Source: an uncultured Steroidobacter sp. | Lineage (GTDB): Bacteria; Pseudomonadota; Gammaproteobacteria; Steroidobacterales; Steroidobacteraceae | Assembly (NCBI RefSeq): GCF_937958065.1 | Contig: NZ_CALFXI010000076.1 | Coordinates: 1 to 33,484 of the forward strand | DNA length: 33,484 nucleotides | Direction: 5' to 3' | Shown: positions 1 through 8,387 of the stretch, piece after piece | How positions within the stretch are numbered: the first letter of the stretch is position 1 | How the letters are laid out: each line of letters begins with the position of its first letter | Program-made: the position numbers and the translations under genes | The notes under the pieces: generated by a model | What the model was told of the DNA's origin: nothing | What the model saw: the letters and a program-made list of their open reading frames with translations, nothing else | The model's database searches: none

Positions 1-133
1 CCGGCGGGTGGGGAGCTCCGGACGCGGACATTCCTTGTCCTGGTGCAAAGGATGCGTTCAGGAGCGCTCTTCAGGTGCGTGAATAACTGGGGTTTCGTCC
101 AGAAATGCGCGAGCTGCGCGATGCGCCGTTGTG

Positions 134-2089
134 TTAGTGACCCTGCGGCCCATGCGGCGGCGCAGCCAGCCGCGGCCGACTCGCCTGCAGCGTCGTCACA
201 TTGGCCGTTTCGCCGGCCGCTCTGCGGTTCCACACCAGGTCCTGGATAGCCCCGCTCGGCTGATATTCGGCGACGGTCTGCATCAGTAGCTGACGCGCCT
301 TGGCGCAGTCGAAGCGGCCCAGGGCCAGTGACATGTCATCCAGCACTTGCTGCAGTTGATGCCAGGGCAACGAATGTTCCGTCGCGCGCATGATCATCGG
401 GTGCTCGGTGCCGCTGACGTTGGTGCCGATGAGCAGCTCCTCGAACAGTTTCTCGGCGGGGCGCAGTCCGGTGTAGACGATCTCGATGTCACCGTCGGGG
501 TTGTCAACGTCGCGCACCGTCATGCCCATCAAGCCGATGATGCGTTTGGCCAGCTCGGCAATGCGCACCGGCTTGCCCATGTCGAGCACGAACAGATCGC
601 CGCCCTGGCCCAGCGAGCCCGCTTGCAGCACCAGCTGCGCCGCCTCCGGAATGGTCATGAAGTACCGGATCACCTCCGGATGCGTGACCGTCACCGGTCC
701 GCCGCGGGCGATCTGTTCACGAAACAACGGCACCACCGATCCCGAGGAGCCCAACACGTTGCCGAAACGAACCATACAGAAGCGCGTGTGCCTGGTGCGC
801 GTCTGCAGCCCTTGCAGCACCAACTCGGCGAACCGCTTGGTCGCGCCCATGACGTTGATGGGGTTTACGGCTTTGTCCGTCGAGACGAGCACGAACGTTT
901 CCACGCGGCTGTCGAGCGCCGCCTCCGCTGCATTCCAGGTGCCGAACACATTGTTCTTGATGCCTTCGACGACGTTCTGCTCGACGATCGGAACGTGCTT
1001 GTACGCGGCCGCGTGATAAATGGTCTGCACCGAGTAGAGCTGCAGCACTTCCTTGAGGCGCTGTCGATGATTCACGTCGCCCAGCAACGCGACGATCTCG
1101 GGCGAGAGGCTCTCGAGCGCGAGCAACGAGCGGATCTCGCGTTCGATGTTGTAGAGAGCAACTTCGGAAATCTCGAACAGCAGCAACCGCAGCGGCTGCA
1201 GTCGCACGATCTGGCGGCACAACTCTGCGCCAATCGAGCCGCCCGCACCGGTCACCATGACGACCTTGCCGCGAATGCATGCATCGAGCAGGCGCGCATC
1301 GGGCGGAATGGGGTCGCGGCCAAGCAGGTCGACCGGATCGACGTCTCGCAGATCCTCGACCTTCGCGGTGCCGGACAGAATGTCGCTGTGGTCCGGAACC
1401 GTCTGCACCATCAGACACAACGGCTCGATGGATTTGATGATTTCCTGGCGCCGCCGCCGCGACAGTGAAGGCAATGCCAGTAACACCGTCTGCACGCCTT
1501 CGTTGCTCACCAGTTTCGGCAGCGCCGAGCGCGGGAACACTTCCAACCCGTGCACGATATTGCCGTGAAGCGCAGCGTTATCGTCGATGAATCCGACCGG
1601 CTGGTAGCGGCCGCTCTGAGACAAACCGGTCGCCAGCATCTGCCCTGCTTCGCCGGCACCGTAGATCACGACTCTCGGCGCACCGGTATAGAAGCGATAG
1701 TTGAGTACGCTGCGGGCAACGTAACGTGTGCCGCCCACATACAGCAGCGCGAAGGCCCAATAAATTGGCAATGCCGACAGTGGAATGGATGGTTGCGGCC
1801 AGGCGAGCAATGCCGCCGCCAGCAATGCCACCGAGGCCGTGACTCCAGTGACTACAGCCAGGACTGCCCGGTGCCCGAGATAGCGCAGCGCCGCCTGATA
1901 CAGGCCCATACGCAGAAACACGGGAATGGTGGTCCACAACAGCGTGGCCGAGATCCACTCGTTGCCGATGGCTTCGGGGCGGAACGTGCCAAGCCGCAGT
2001 GACAGAGCCAACCAGAAGACCAGTGGTATGCCGATGACATCCACTGTCAGCATGATGAGGCGCTTTTTCGCGCGGGACAGATTCCTCAT
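134..2089 (-). CDS. WbpM/FlaA1-type UDP-HexNAc 4,6-dehydratase (membrane-anchored)
   Basis: 651 aa, the long membrane-anchored form of the nucleotide-sugar 4,6-dehydratase family (WbpM, CapD, PglF). The first ~130 residues are hydrophobic with about four membrane segments. A first Rossmann-like domain follows (GAGEAGQ, 144-150). The catalytic SDR domain starts at VTGAGGSIG (279-287), with STDK at 403-406 and MGATK at 414-418. Long WbpM-type enzymes use Met in place of the usual catalytic Tyr of Tyr-x3-Lys, and this is seen here (M414, K418). By family, it converts UDP-GlcNAc to a UDP-4-keto-6-deoxy-HexNAc at the cytoplasmic face, feeding QuiNAc/FucNAc-type sugars. It is the last gene of the minus-strand polysaccharide block. 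The ATG at 2089 has a modest AGG upstream. The 133 bp beyond its stop hold only a small hairpin (26-40) without a T-run. The exact sugar product cannot be told from sequence. Confidence 0.93.
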   Translation of the reverse strand: MRNLSRAKKRLIMLTVDVIGIPLVFWLALSLRLGTFRPEAIGNEWISATLLWTTIPVFLRMGLYQAALRYLGHRAVLAVVTGVTASVALLAAALLAWPQPSIPLSALPIYWAFALLYVGGTRYVARSVLNYRFYTGAPRVVIYGAGEAGQMLATGLSQSGRYQPVGFIDDNAALHGNIVHGLEVFPRSALPKLVSNEGVQTVLLALPSLSRRRRQEIIKSIEPLCLMVQTVPDHSDILSGTAKVEDLRDVDPVDLLGRDPIPPDARLLDACIRGKVVMVTGAGGSIGAELCRQIVRLQPLRLLLFEISEVALYNIEREIRSLLALESLSPEIVALLGDVNHRQRLKEVLQLYSVQTIYHAAAYKHVPIVEQNVVEGIKNNVFGTWNAAEAALDSRVETFVLVSTDKAVNPINVMGATKRFAELVLQGLQTRTRHTRFCMVRFGNVLGSSGSVVPLFREQIARGGPVTVTHPEVIRYFMTIPEAAQLVLQAGSLGQGGDLFVLDMGKPVRIAELAKRIIGLMGMTVRDVDNPDGDIEIVYTGLRPAEKLFEELLIGTNVSGTEHPMIMRATEHSLPWHQLQQVLDDMSLALGRFDCAKARQLLMQTVAEYQPSGAIQDLVWNRRAAGETANVTTLQASRPRLAAPPHGPQGH

Positions 2090-2214
2090 GCATCGCCTGT
2101 GTTGCCGGCTTGCGCGGCGGACGCGCGAGCCGACGGGAACCGCTCGCGCTGAGAATGTAGTCCCTGTGTCAGACTACGGCAATGCCAGCGTCGCCAAATA
2201 GCGACGCTTCGGAA

Positions 2215-3333
2215 TCAGGAAGAGTGCCGCTTCGCAGAAGGACCGGCTTCCAGGGAAACGCGTGGGCCCCCCACCAGAGGGCCGTCGGCACTGGACGTGC
2301 GACGCCCCAACACCAGCCCGCTACCGAACACCACGTGGTAGATCACTCCAGTAGCGATCCAGCCGAGGCACAGGACGCCATCCGGGACACCGGTTCGATA
2401 TCCGACCACGCCGATTGCGGCACTGGCAAACGCCCCCAGAGCCACCGCCTGAGCCACTTTGCGTGACGACAGCCCCTCGCGGCGCAAGACATGGTGCAGG
2501 TGATCCGAGTCGCCATGGAATGGCGAAAGTCCATTCATCACACGCCGGACCATGCTGCTGAACAGATCGAAGATGGGCAGTGCGAAGATCCATAGCACGA
2601 CCACCGGGCTGAACACCGGCTGCGCCCCTTGTGACAGATCGATCGCCAGCCAGGCGAGCAGGAAGCCGAGCATGGTGCTGCCCGCGTCGCCCATGAAGGC
2701 GCGCATGGGTTTGGTGCGATTGGAGGGCCAGTTGAAAATGAGGAACCCCAACAGGCAACCGATCATGCTCACAATCAACGGAATCGGCCCCATCTGCCCA
2801 GCCATGAGGCAAGCGAAGCCCATGAATACCAGTCCGATCATCGCTTGAATCCCAGCCACGCCATCGCTGCCATCGAACATGTTGAAGGCGTTGATTGCCG
2901 TGAGCACGATGGTGATGGTGAAGATGTCGGAAAACCAACCCAGCTGGACGACTCCGCCGAAGAACACATGACCGATGTGGGTGGCGACCACATTGGCGCC
3001 GCCGACCATCAGCAAGGCGGCGCACGCCTGCCCGATGAAGCGCACCGGTGCCGGCAGATCGAAGCGATCGTCCAGCATGCCGATCACGACCAGGACCGCG
3101 AGTCCTGCAAGCAAGTAAGGATAGTCAGGGAATGACTGATAGCTGTAGATGCTGCTGATCAGGAAACCGGCGAACATCGCCAACCCCCCGATCACCGGGA
3201 TATCGCCAATGTGCATCTTGCGGCCGCCGGGTCGATCGATCAGACCGACGCTACGCGCGAACGGTCTCAGCGCGAACATGAATAGAACCGTCACTAGCAG
3301 CGGCAGCGCGAGTCCGAGTATTCGCCCTGGCAT
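2215..3333 (-). CDS. WecA/MraY-family undecaprenyl-phosphate sugar-1-phosphate transferase
   Basis: Polytopic membrane protein of the polyprenyl-phosphate N-acetylhexosamine-1-phosphate transferase family. It shows the family's polar motifs: GMLDDRFD, NAFNMFDGSDGVAG, FMGDAGSTMLG and the late HLHH. It would start glycan repeat-unit assembly by transferring HexNAc-1-phosphate from a UDP-sugar to undecaprenyl phosphate at the inner membrane. A longer reading begins 27 codons upstream (to 3414), but ATG at 3333 is preferred. The first membrane helix (ILGLALPLL...) begins directly after it, and AAGGAATAAGGG precedes it at normal ribosome-binding distance. It lies between rmlB and the WbpM-type dehydratase, whose UDP-sugar product could be its substrate (inference). 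The C-terminal ~30 residues after the last helix are hydrophilic and not part of the conserved family core. Confidence 0.92.
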   Translation of the reverse strand: MPGRILGLALPLLVTVLFMFALRPFARSVGLIDRPGGRKMHIGDIPVIGGLAMFAGFLISSIYSYQSFPDYPYLLAGLAVLVVIGMLDDRFDLPAPVRFIGQACAALLMVGGANVVATHIGHVFFGGVVQLGWFSDIFTITIVLTAINAFNMFDGSDGVAGIQAMIGLVFMGFACLMAGQMGPIPLIVSMIGCLLGFLIFNWPSNRTKPMRAFMGDAGSTMLGFLLAWLAIDLSQGAQPVFSPVVVLWIFALPIFDLFSSMVRRVMNGLSPFHGDSDHLHHVLRREGLSSRKVAQAVALGAFASAAIGVVGYRTGVPDGVLCLGWIATGVIYHVVFGSGLVLGRRTSSADGPLVGGPRVSLEAGPSAKRHSS

Positions 3334-3443
3334 GATTACCCTTATTCCTTGTAGGCCGGAAATTCGTTGCGTTGACCGTGTTGTCAGGAATGCACCATCG
3401 TCATTCCCATGCATGTGCGGCTCTTCCGCCGGCCGGTCTGCCT

Positions 3444-3477
3444 ATTGTAGCCCAGGCGATACAAATAGATATATCCA
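3444..3477 (-). promoter_or_regulatory. possible promoter in the rmlB-wecA gap
   Basis: The 228 bp between rmlB and the WecA-like gene (3334-3561) are much longer than other gaps in this block and are AT-richer. On the minus strand a TACAAT (-10-like) reads from 3449 to 3444. A TATATC lies further upstream, around 3475-3470, inside an AT-rich stretch. No convincing TTGACA-like -35 was found at 17 bp, so this is a weak candidate for an internal promoter of the last two genes. Confidence 0.2.
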
Positions 3478-3561
3478 CCAGAGCCTGCATATTGCAAAAG
3501 CAATTCAGTGACTGTCACGGTGTCGGGAACTGGACACACACGTTCGTCGTCGGTCCATCAC

Positions 3562-4653
3562 TCAGGCGGGAATGCCGAGCCGATAGCTGCCATCGAACAC
3601 CGCACGCCACCACGACTCGTGCTGCAAGTACCAATTCACCGTTTTCACGATGCCGGTTTCAAAGCGCTCGCGCGGCGTGAACTGCAGCTCGTCGCGGATC
3701 TTGGTGGCGTCGATGGCGTAACGCCAATCGTGTCCTTTGCGGTCCGTTACGAATTCGATGAGCTCGCTCACGGGGCGGCCTTGCGCCACCGGACAGTTTG
3801 GAAACCGGCTGCGCAGCGAAGCGTCGTCACCGAACTTCGCCTCCAGCAGCCCACAGAGATGGGTCACGATGTCGATGTTCCGCCATTCGTTGCAGCCGCC
3901 GATGTTGTAGGTCTCGCCGACGCGGCCCCGCTGCAGGATGACATCGATCGCAGCGCAGTGGTCCTCGACATAGAGCCAGTCCCGAACATTCTCGCCGCGG
4001 CCATAGACCGGCAGCTTTTTGCCTTCCAGTGCGTGCACCAGCATCAGCGGGATCAGCTTTTCCGGAAATTGGAACGGGCCGTAGTTGTTCGAGCAGTTGC
4101 TGGTCGTGACCGGCAGCCCGTAGGTATGGTGATACGCGCGCACCAGGTGATCGGAGCCAGCCTTGCTGGCGGAGTATGGAGAATTCGGCGCATAGGCCGT
4201 GGTCTCCGTGAAGGCGGGGGCGCTGGAGCTCAGCGAGCCGTAGACCTCATCGGTCGAGACGTGATGGAAGCGCACATCGCTTCGCATCCTGCCCTCATGG
4301 GTCCAACACGCGCGCGCGCTCTTCAGCAGCGAATGAGTGCCGACCACATTGGTCCGGACGAACTCATCCGCGCCGGCGATCGATCGGTCAACGTGCGACT
4401 CGGCGGCGAAATGCACCACGCAGTCGATGCGTTCATCGCGCATCAAGTCGCCGACCAGGTCCGCATCACAAACATCGCCTTCGACGAAGCGGAACCGCGA
4501 CAGACCTTCAGCCTCCGCCAGGTTGGCTCGATTGCCCGCGTAGGTAAGTGCGTCCAGCACGATGACACGATCGGCTCGGTGCTCCCGCAACCAGTAATGC
4601 ACGAAGTTCGCGCCGATGAATCCCGCGCCACCCGTGATCAGCAAATGCTTCAA
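3562..4653 (-). CDS. rmlB: dTDP-glucose 4,6-dehydratase
   Basis: 363 aa extended SDR enzyme, the second step of dTDP-L-rhamnose synthesis (dTDP-glucose to dTDP-4-keto-6-deoxyglucose). The N-terminal NAD-binding motif is TGGAGFIG (7-14). STDEVYG carries the catalytic Thr, Asp and Glu, and YSASK is the Tyr-x3-Lys pair. RDWLYVEDH and the SNNYGPFQFPEKLIP block are typical of RmlB. The start codon is TTG: reading from 4653 gives the family's normal N-terminus (MKHLLITGGAGFIG), and no ATG fits. This TTG overlaps the rmlD stop codon as TTGA, so translation is probably coupled. It is the last gene of the overlapping rmlACDB set. Its 4-keto product could also feed the C-methyltransferase encoded upstream in the same block (inference). 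Confidence 0.96.
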   Translation of the reverse strand: MKHLLITGGAGFIGANFVHYWLREHRADRVIVLDALTYAGNRANLAEAEGLSRFRFVEGDVCDADLVGDLMRDERIDCVVHFAAESHVDRSIAGADEFVRTNVVGTHSLLKSARACWTHEGRMRSDVRFHHVSTDEVYGSLSSSAPAFTETTAYAPNSPYSASKAGSDHLVRAYHHTYGLPVTTSNCSNNYGPFQFPEKLIPLMLVHALEGKKLPVYGRGENVRDWLYVEDHCAAIDVILQRGRVGETYNIGGCNEWRNIDIVTHLCGLLEAKFGDDASLRSRFPNCPVAQGRPVSELIEFVTDRKGHDWRYAIDATKIRDELQFTPRERFETGIVKTVNWYLQHESWWRAVFDGSYRLGIPA

Positions 4654-5516
4654 CTACGCAACTCCTTCAAAACCTCTCGTAGCTGCACGCGCCAGTGAAC
4701 TGGTACTTGCCCGAGCCGTGCCCGGCTCTCGCTGCATTCCAATACGCTGTAGCTCGGTCTGCGCGCCGGGGTCGGATACTGGTCACTCCTGATCGGCTCG
4801 ATGGTCACCTCGCGCTCGATCAATCCGAGTGCGCGAGCTTCCTCGTAGATCGCCATAGCGAAGTCATACCAGCTGGCCACGCCGGCGTCGGTGAAATGCA
4901 GCACGCCGCATGCGCCTGTGTCGAGTGTGGCGGCCCAAACGCATCGAGCTAGTGTCGGCGCGCTGGTGGGCGTGCCCGTCTGATCGGCCACGACTCTGAC
5001 GTGTCCTCGTTCGCGAAACAGGCGCAGCATCGTCAGCATGAAATTGCGCCCCGCCGCCGCATATACCCAGGCGGTGCGTATCACTCGCCAATCCAGGTCG
5101 GGCGTCTGGGCGATGCGGCGCTCGCCTTCGGCCTTGCTCTCGCCGTAAACGCTGAGCGGACGAACGACGTCGTCCGGACGATAGGGACGCCCCATAGCTC
5201 CATCGAATACAAAATCCGTGGATATGTGCACGAGCTTGATGGCTCGATCGCGGCAGGCCGCCGCGAGATTCGCGACGGCAGCGGCGTTCACGGCAAAGGC
5301 GCGGTCCCGTTCAGATTCGGCTTGGTCGACCGCGGTATATGCCGCGGCGTTGATCAAGACCTGCGGACGAGCCGTATCCAAGCATCGCTGCAAGGACGCC
5401 TCGTGCACGATGTCACATTCTTTGCTGGTCACAGCGATAACGTCGATGCCGTCGGCAGGAGTACGCACCAACGCCTGGCCAAGTTGGCCCTGTGCACCAG
5501 TGATCAACACCTTCAC
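4650..5516 (-). CDS. rmlD: dTDP-4-dehydrorhamnose reductase
   Basis: About 288 aa. RmlD makes dTDP-L-rhamnose by NAD(P)H reduction of the 4-keto group. The Rossmann motif is ITGAQGQLG at the N-terminus, STDFVFDG holds the catalytic Thr, and YGESKAEGE holds the Tyr-x3-Lys. A longer reading reaches 5600, but its extra 28 residues resemble no RmlD N-terminus and lie inside rmlC. The GTG at 5516 overlaps the rmlC stop as GTGA and has GCGGAG upstream, so it is chosen. The stop overlaps the rmlB TTG start by 4 nt. Length and motifs are normal for the family. Confidence 0.95.
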   Translation of the reverse strand: MKVLITGAQGQLGQALVRTPADGIDVIAVTSKECDIVHEASLQRCLDTARPQVLINAAAYTAVDQAESERDRAFAVNAAAVANLAAACRDRAIKLVHISTDFVFDGAMGRPYRPDDVVRPLSVYGESKAEGERRIAQTPDLDWRVIRTAWVYAAAGRNFMLTMLRLFRERGHVRVVADQTGTPTSAPTLARCVWAATLDTGACGVLHFTDAGVASWYDFAMAIYEEARALGLIEREVTIEPIRSDQYPTPARRPSYSVLECSESRARLGQVPVHWRVQLREVLKELRS

Positions 5517-6061
5517 GGATAACACTCCGCATTCGCGAGCGTGAGACCTGCTCGATCCTTGGCGGATACGACCGGCGACACCCCCGCGGGCAACGGCCAA
5601 TCGATAGCGAGTTGGGGGTCATTCCACAGCAAGGTTCGTTCGCTCGCCGGGTCATAGTATTCAGTGCACTTGTACAGAAACTGAACGCGCTCGCTGAGCG
5701 CGATGAAACCGTGGGCGAATCCCGCGGGAATCCACAGCATCGCGTGATTCTCTGCAGACAACCGCTCCCCCACCCAATGGCCAAACGTAGGCGAGGAGCG
5801 ACGCAGATCCACCGCGACGTCGAACACTTCTCCTTCGGTCACCCTGACCAGCTTTCCCTGCGGCCGCTGCAACTGGTAGTGGAGACCACGCAGTACCCAT
5901 CTACTGGAAACGCTGTGGTTGTCCTGCACGAAGCTCTCTTGAATACCGCCGGCGGCGAACTTCCTCGCCTCCCAGGTTTCCATGAAGAAACCACGCGAAT
6001 CCTCGAAGACCCGAGGATGGACCAACTTGACCTCGGCGATCGCCGTCGACTGGAATTTCAT
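5513..6061 (-). CDS. rmlC: dTDP-4-dehydrorhamnose 3,5-epimerase
   Basis: 182 aa cupin-fold epimerase, third step to dTDP-L-rhamnose. DSRGFF near residue 22, QDNHSVS near 46, and RGLHYQ with the catalytic His at residue 61 are seen. FLYKCTEYYDP carries the expected Tyr, and the WNDPQLAIDWP block is typical of RmlC. Length is normal for the family. The ATG start overlaps the rmlA stop as ATGA and the stop overlaps the rmlD GTG, which places it in a tightly coupled operon. Confidence 0.96.
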   Translation of the reverse strand: MKFQSTAIAEVKLVHPRVFEDSRGFFMETWEARKFAAGGIQESFVQDNHSVSSRWVLRGLHYQLQRPQGKLVRVTEGEVFDVAVDLRRSSPTFGHWVGERLSAENHAMLWIPAGFAHGFIALSERVQFLYKCTEYYDPASERTLLWNDPQLAIDWPLPAGVSPVVSAKDRAGLTLANAECYP

Positions 6062-6942
6062 CCAATGACCTGCTCTTCCAGCATGCGCAGCAGATACTGC
6101 CCATACTGAGAGTTGCGCAGCGGCTGAGCGAGCGAGCGCACTCGTTGCGCGGGAATGAAACCTTGCCGGTACGCAATTTCCTCCAGGCAGGCGACTTTCA
6201 GCGCCTGACGCGTCTCGATCGCCTCGACGAAAGTAGCGGCGGCGATCAACGATTCATGGGTCCCGGTATCGAGCCACGCAAACCCACGCCCCATCACCTC
6301 GACCGTCAACGACCCATCTGCGAGGTAAGCTCGATTCAGATCCGTGATCTCCAGCTCGCCGCGCGCCGAAGGCTTCAGCGCCTGAGCGAATTCGAAAGCA
6401 CGCTGGTCATAGAAATACAGACCTGTGACCGCATAGCTGGAGCGCGGCTTCGCCGGCTTTTCTTCGATGCCCAACGCCTTGCCGTCGGGGTCGAACTCGA
6501 CCACGCCATAACGTTCCGGATCGTGCACGTGATAAGCGAAGACACTCGCACCAGTGGTCCTGCCCATCGCCGATGCCAGCAGGTCTGTCAGTCCGTGACC
6601 GTAAAAAATATTGTCACCGAGCACCAGCGCGTAATGGCGGGATCCATAGCGTTGACCCGCGATCAGGATCGCTTCGGCGATGCCGCCCGGTTTGGGCTGC
6701 TCCGCATAGTCGATCTTCACGCCCCACTGCTCGCCCGTCCCGAGCAACTGCTGGAACTGCGGCAGATCTCGAGGCGTCGAAATCAGCAGGTATTCCCTGA
6801 TGCCCGCGAGCATCAGGACGCTCAACGGGTAGTAGACCATCGGCTTGTCGTAAACCGGTAGCAGTTGCTTGCTCGTGACCAACGTCAACGGGTAAAGGCG
6901 CGTGCCGGAGCCGCCCGCCAGAATGATGCCGATGTGTCCCAT
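6058..6942 (-). CDS. rmlA: glucose-1-phosphate thymidylyltransferase
   Basis: 294 aa nucleotidyltransferase that joins glucose-1-phosphate and dTTP to dTDP-glucose, the first step of dTDP-L-rhamnose synthesis. The signature loop LAGGSGTRLYPLT is at residues 8-20, followed by SKQLLPVYDKPMVYYPLS. LGDNIFYG, EEKPAKPRS and WLDTGTHESL are all in place, so it looks fully active. It begins the rmlACDB set. The ribosome-binding site is weak. A TATACT box and an 8-bp inverted repeat lie in the 160-bp gap upstream (listed separately) and may control the rml genes. Confidence 0.97.
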   Translation of the reverse strand: MGHIGIILAGGSGTRLYPLTLVTSKQLLPVYDKPMVYYPLSVLMLAGIREYLLISTPRDLPQFQQLLGTGEQWGVKIDYAEQPKPGGIAEAILIAGQRYGSRHYALVLGDNIFYGHGLTDLLASAMGRTTGASVFAYHVHDPERYGVVEFDPDGKALGIEEKPAKPRSSYAVTGLYFYDQRAFEFAQALKPSARGELEITDLNRAYLADGSLTVEVMGRGFAWLDTGTHESLIAAATFVEAIETRQALKVACLEEIAYRQGFIPAQRVRSLAQPLRNSQYGQYLLRMLEEQVIG

Positions 6943-6972
6943 TTATCGACCGACTAGCCGTAAGTTGCGGTA

Positions 6973-6978
6973 AGTATA
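6973..6978 (-). promoter_or_regulatory. candidate -10 box for rmlA
   Basis: TATACT on the minus strand, about 31 nt upstream of the rmlA ATG. It is the best -10 match in the 160-bp gap between the C-methyltransferase gene and rmlA. No good TTGACA-like sequence lies 16-18 bp upstream. That position falls inside an inverted repeat (6991-7012), which would suit an activator-dependent or repressed promoter. Inference only. Confidence 0.35.
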
Positions 6979-6990
6979 CTGGTTTTCGGA

Positions 6991-7012
6991 CGCCACGCTT
7001 ACTTGCGTGGCG
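6991..7012. promoter_or_regulatory. 8-bp inverted repeat upstream of rmlA
   Basis: CGCCACGC - TTACTT - GCGTGGCG forms a perfect 8-bp stem with a 6-nt loop. It sits about 50-70 bp upstream of the rmlA start and about 90 bp beyond the C-methyltransferase stop. There is no T-run on either side, so it is a poor intrinsic terminator. It may be an operator overlapping the -35 region of the candidate rmlA promoter, or an RNA-processing or attenuating hairpin. Confidence 0.4.
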
Positions 7013-7102
7013 CCGCGACGCAGCCAGTTTTCATCGTTGTCGCTAGTTGGATACAGCCGCGAGCTGCCATTGCAGCCGGCTAGCCCAGGCCAGCATCGCA
7101 GG

Positions 7103-8335
7103 TCATACCTTGACGATCTCGACCCGAGGCAATGGGAATACCAGACTGGCGCCAGCGAACGCCGGATTGTCCAGGAAGAACTGCTTGAAATGCCACGGCA
7201 GCACGACCAGGTAGTCGAGTTTTTCCCGAAGCAAATCCTCTTGCGGCACGATCGGCAGCAGGGTCCCCGGCGTGAATGCTCCGAATTTGTCGACGTTGAC
7301 CTCACCAACCTTGGCGATATCAGCGGTCGTTATGCCGCAGTACTGCAGGATCACATTGCCTTTCGTGGAGGCACCCAGCGCGCCGACACGCTTGCCGGCC
7401 TCACGGGCCGAGGCGAGAAAACTCCGCAGCTCTTCCTGGCAGCGCTTCACCCTGCCGGCGAATTGATGGTATGGCTCGAGCGTGTCCAAGCCGAGGCGAC
7501 GCTCATTCGCCAATGCCTGCTCGACCGCGGGCGCCACCTGATGCTCCGAGTCGTGCCGGGCGGCTACCACGGAGAAACTACCGCCATTCACGTCGTTGAA
7601 TTCCACGTCGATGACTTTCAAGCCGGTTCGGCGCGCCATCCATTCGATCTGCGACAAGGCATAGTATTCCAAGTGCTCATGGCAAACGGTGTCGTAGGAG
7701 TTGCGCTCCAACATGGTTGGCATGTAGCTCTGCTCGAACACCCAAATCCCATCTTGCGCCAGGGTATCGGCGACCTCCTGCATGAACTCCAACGGGCGTT
7801 CCAGATCATAGAACATGGAAAACGACGTGATCACCGTTGCCTTGCGACCGCTCAGCCGGTCGCGAATCACCGCCGCCGAAAAGAAATCCGGGATCAGGTG
7901 AATGTGGTCTGGATAGTAAGACCTGAATTTCACGCCCGTCGGATCGACACCGATCAGCTCGAGGTCTTTGGGGTAGGCCTGCAGCGTGGTGCTATCGTTG
8001 CTGCCGATATCTATGACCAGGGCACCCGGCTGCAGCCGGACTCGCTGCAGGATCTTCGCCACCTTCTCATGCAAATGCCTCACCATGGAGGCATTCAGAC
8101 CCGAACGATAGCCATAGTTCAGGCCGTACATTTCTCCCAGGTCGTACGTGTGCTCGAGCTGTAACAGGCCACACACATCGGTCCCGGTACACTTCACCAG
8201 CCGCAATGGCCCTGCGGTGACCTGCTGCGACGGCGATTTTGGAAACACTCCTGTGAGAACCTGCGTGCCCAGATCCAACACCTGCACCAGGTTCGAATTA
8301 CCGCACACGCGGCATTTATCTATACGGGTATACAT
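7103..8335 (-). CDS. NDP-sugar C-methyltransferase-like SAM-dependent methyltransferase
   Basis: 410 aa with the three-part layout of the NDP-hexose C-methyltransferases (TylC3/NovU/TcaB9 type). An N-terminal zinc-binding domain has C8, C11, C49 and C55. A central SAM-binding domain has VIDIGSNDST near residue 115. A CHEHLEYY segment near residue 220 corresponds to the family's conserved catalytic Tyr/Glu/His region. A C-terminal domain contains GASTKGN. Members with known function methylate C3 of NDP-4-keto-6-deoxysugars to make branched sugars; some homologues have no known function. The window supplies both a dTDP- and a GDP-4-keto-6-deoxyhexose, so either could be the substrate (inference). 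ATG at 8335 places the first Cys pair at the usual place. The ribosome-binding site is weak. Confidence 0.85.
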   Translation of the reverse strand: MYTRIDKCRVCGNSNLVQVLDLGTQVLTGVFPKSPSQQVTAGPLRLVKCTGTDVCGLLQLEHTYDLGEMYGLNYGYRSGLNASMVRHLHEKVAKILQRVRLQPGALVIDIGSNDSTTLQAYPKDLELIGVDPTGVKFRSYYPDHIHLIPDFFSAAVIRDRLSGRKATVITSFSMFYDLERPLEFMQEVADTLAQDGIWVFEQSYMPTMLERNSYDTVCHEHLEYYALSQIEWMARRTGLKVIDVEFNDVNGGSFSVVAARHDSEHQVAPAVEQALANERRLGLDTLEPYHQFAGRVKRCQEELRSFLASAREAGKRVGALGASTKGNVILQYCGITTADIAKVGEVNVDKFGAFTPGTLLPIVPQEDLLREKLDYLVVLPWHFKQFFLDNPAFAGASLVFPLPRVEIVKV

Positions 8336-8360
8336 TCTGTCTTCTGCTTGTTACGCAAGG

Positions 8361-8381
8361 AGGCATCCACCTTCGATGCCT
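8361..8381. other. 7-bp hairpin between gmd-like gene and C-methyltransferase gene
   Basis: AGGCATC - CACCTTC - GATGCCT is a perfect 7-bp inverted repeat filling most of the 52-nt gap between the GMD-like stop (8388) and the methyltransferase start (8335). There is no T-run after it on the minus strand, so termination is unlikely. mRNA stabilisation or a partial attenuator are possible. Confidence 0.3.
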
Positions 8382-8387
8382 GAGCCA

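Noticed and set aside
26..40. Terminator after the WbpM-type gene
   Set aside because: A 5-bp GGACA/TGTCC hairpin exists about 95 bp beyond the stop codon, but it has no T-run and is too weak to call.
347..1468. 373-codon plus-strand open frame opposite the WbpM-type gene
   Set aside because: It is His/Arg/Gln-rich mirror translation of a well-supported dehydratase gene.
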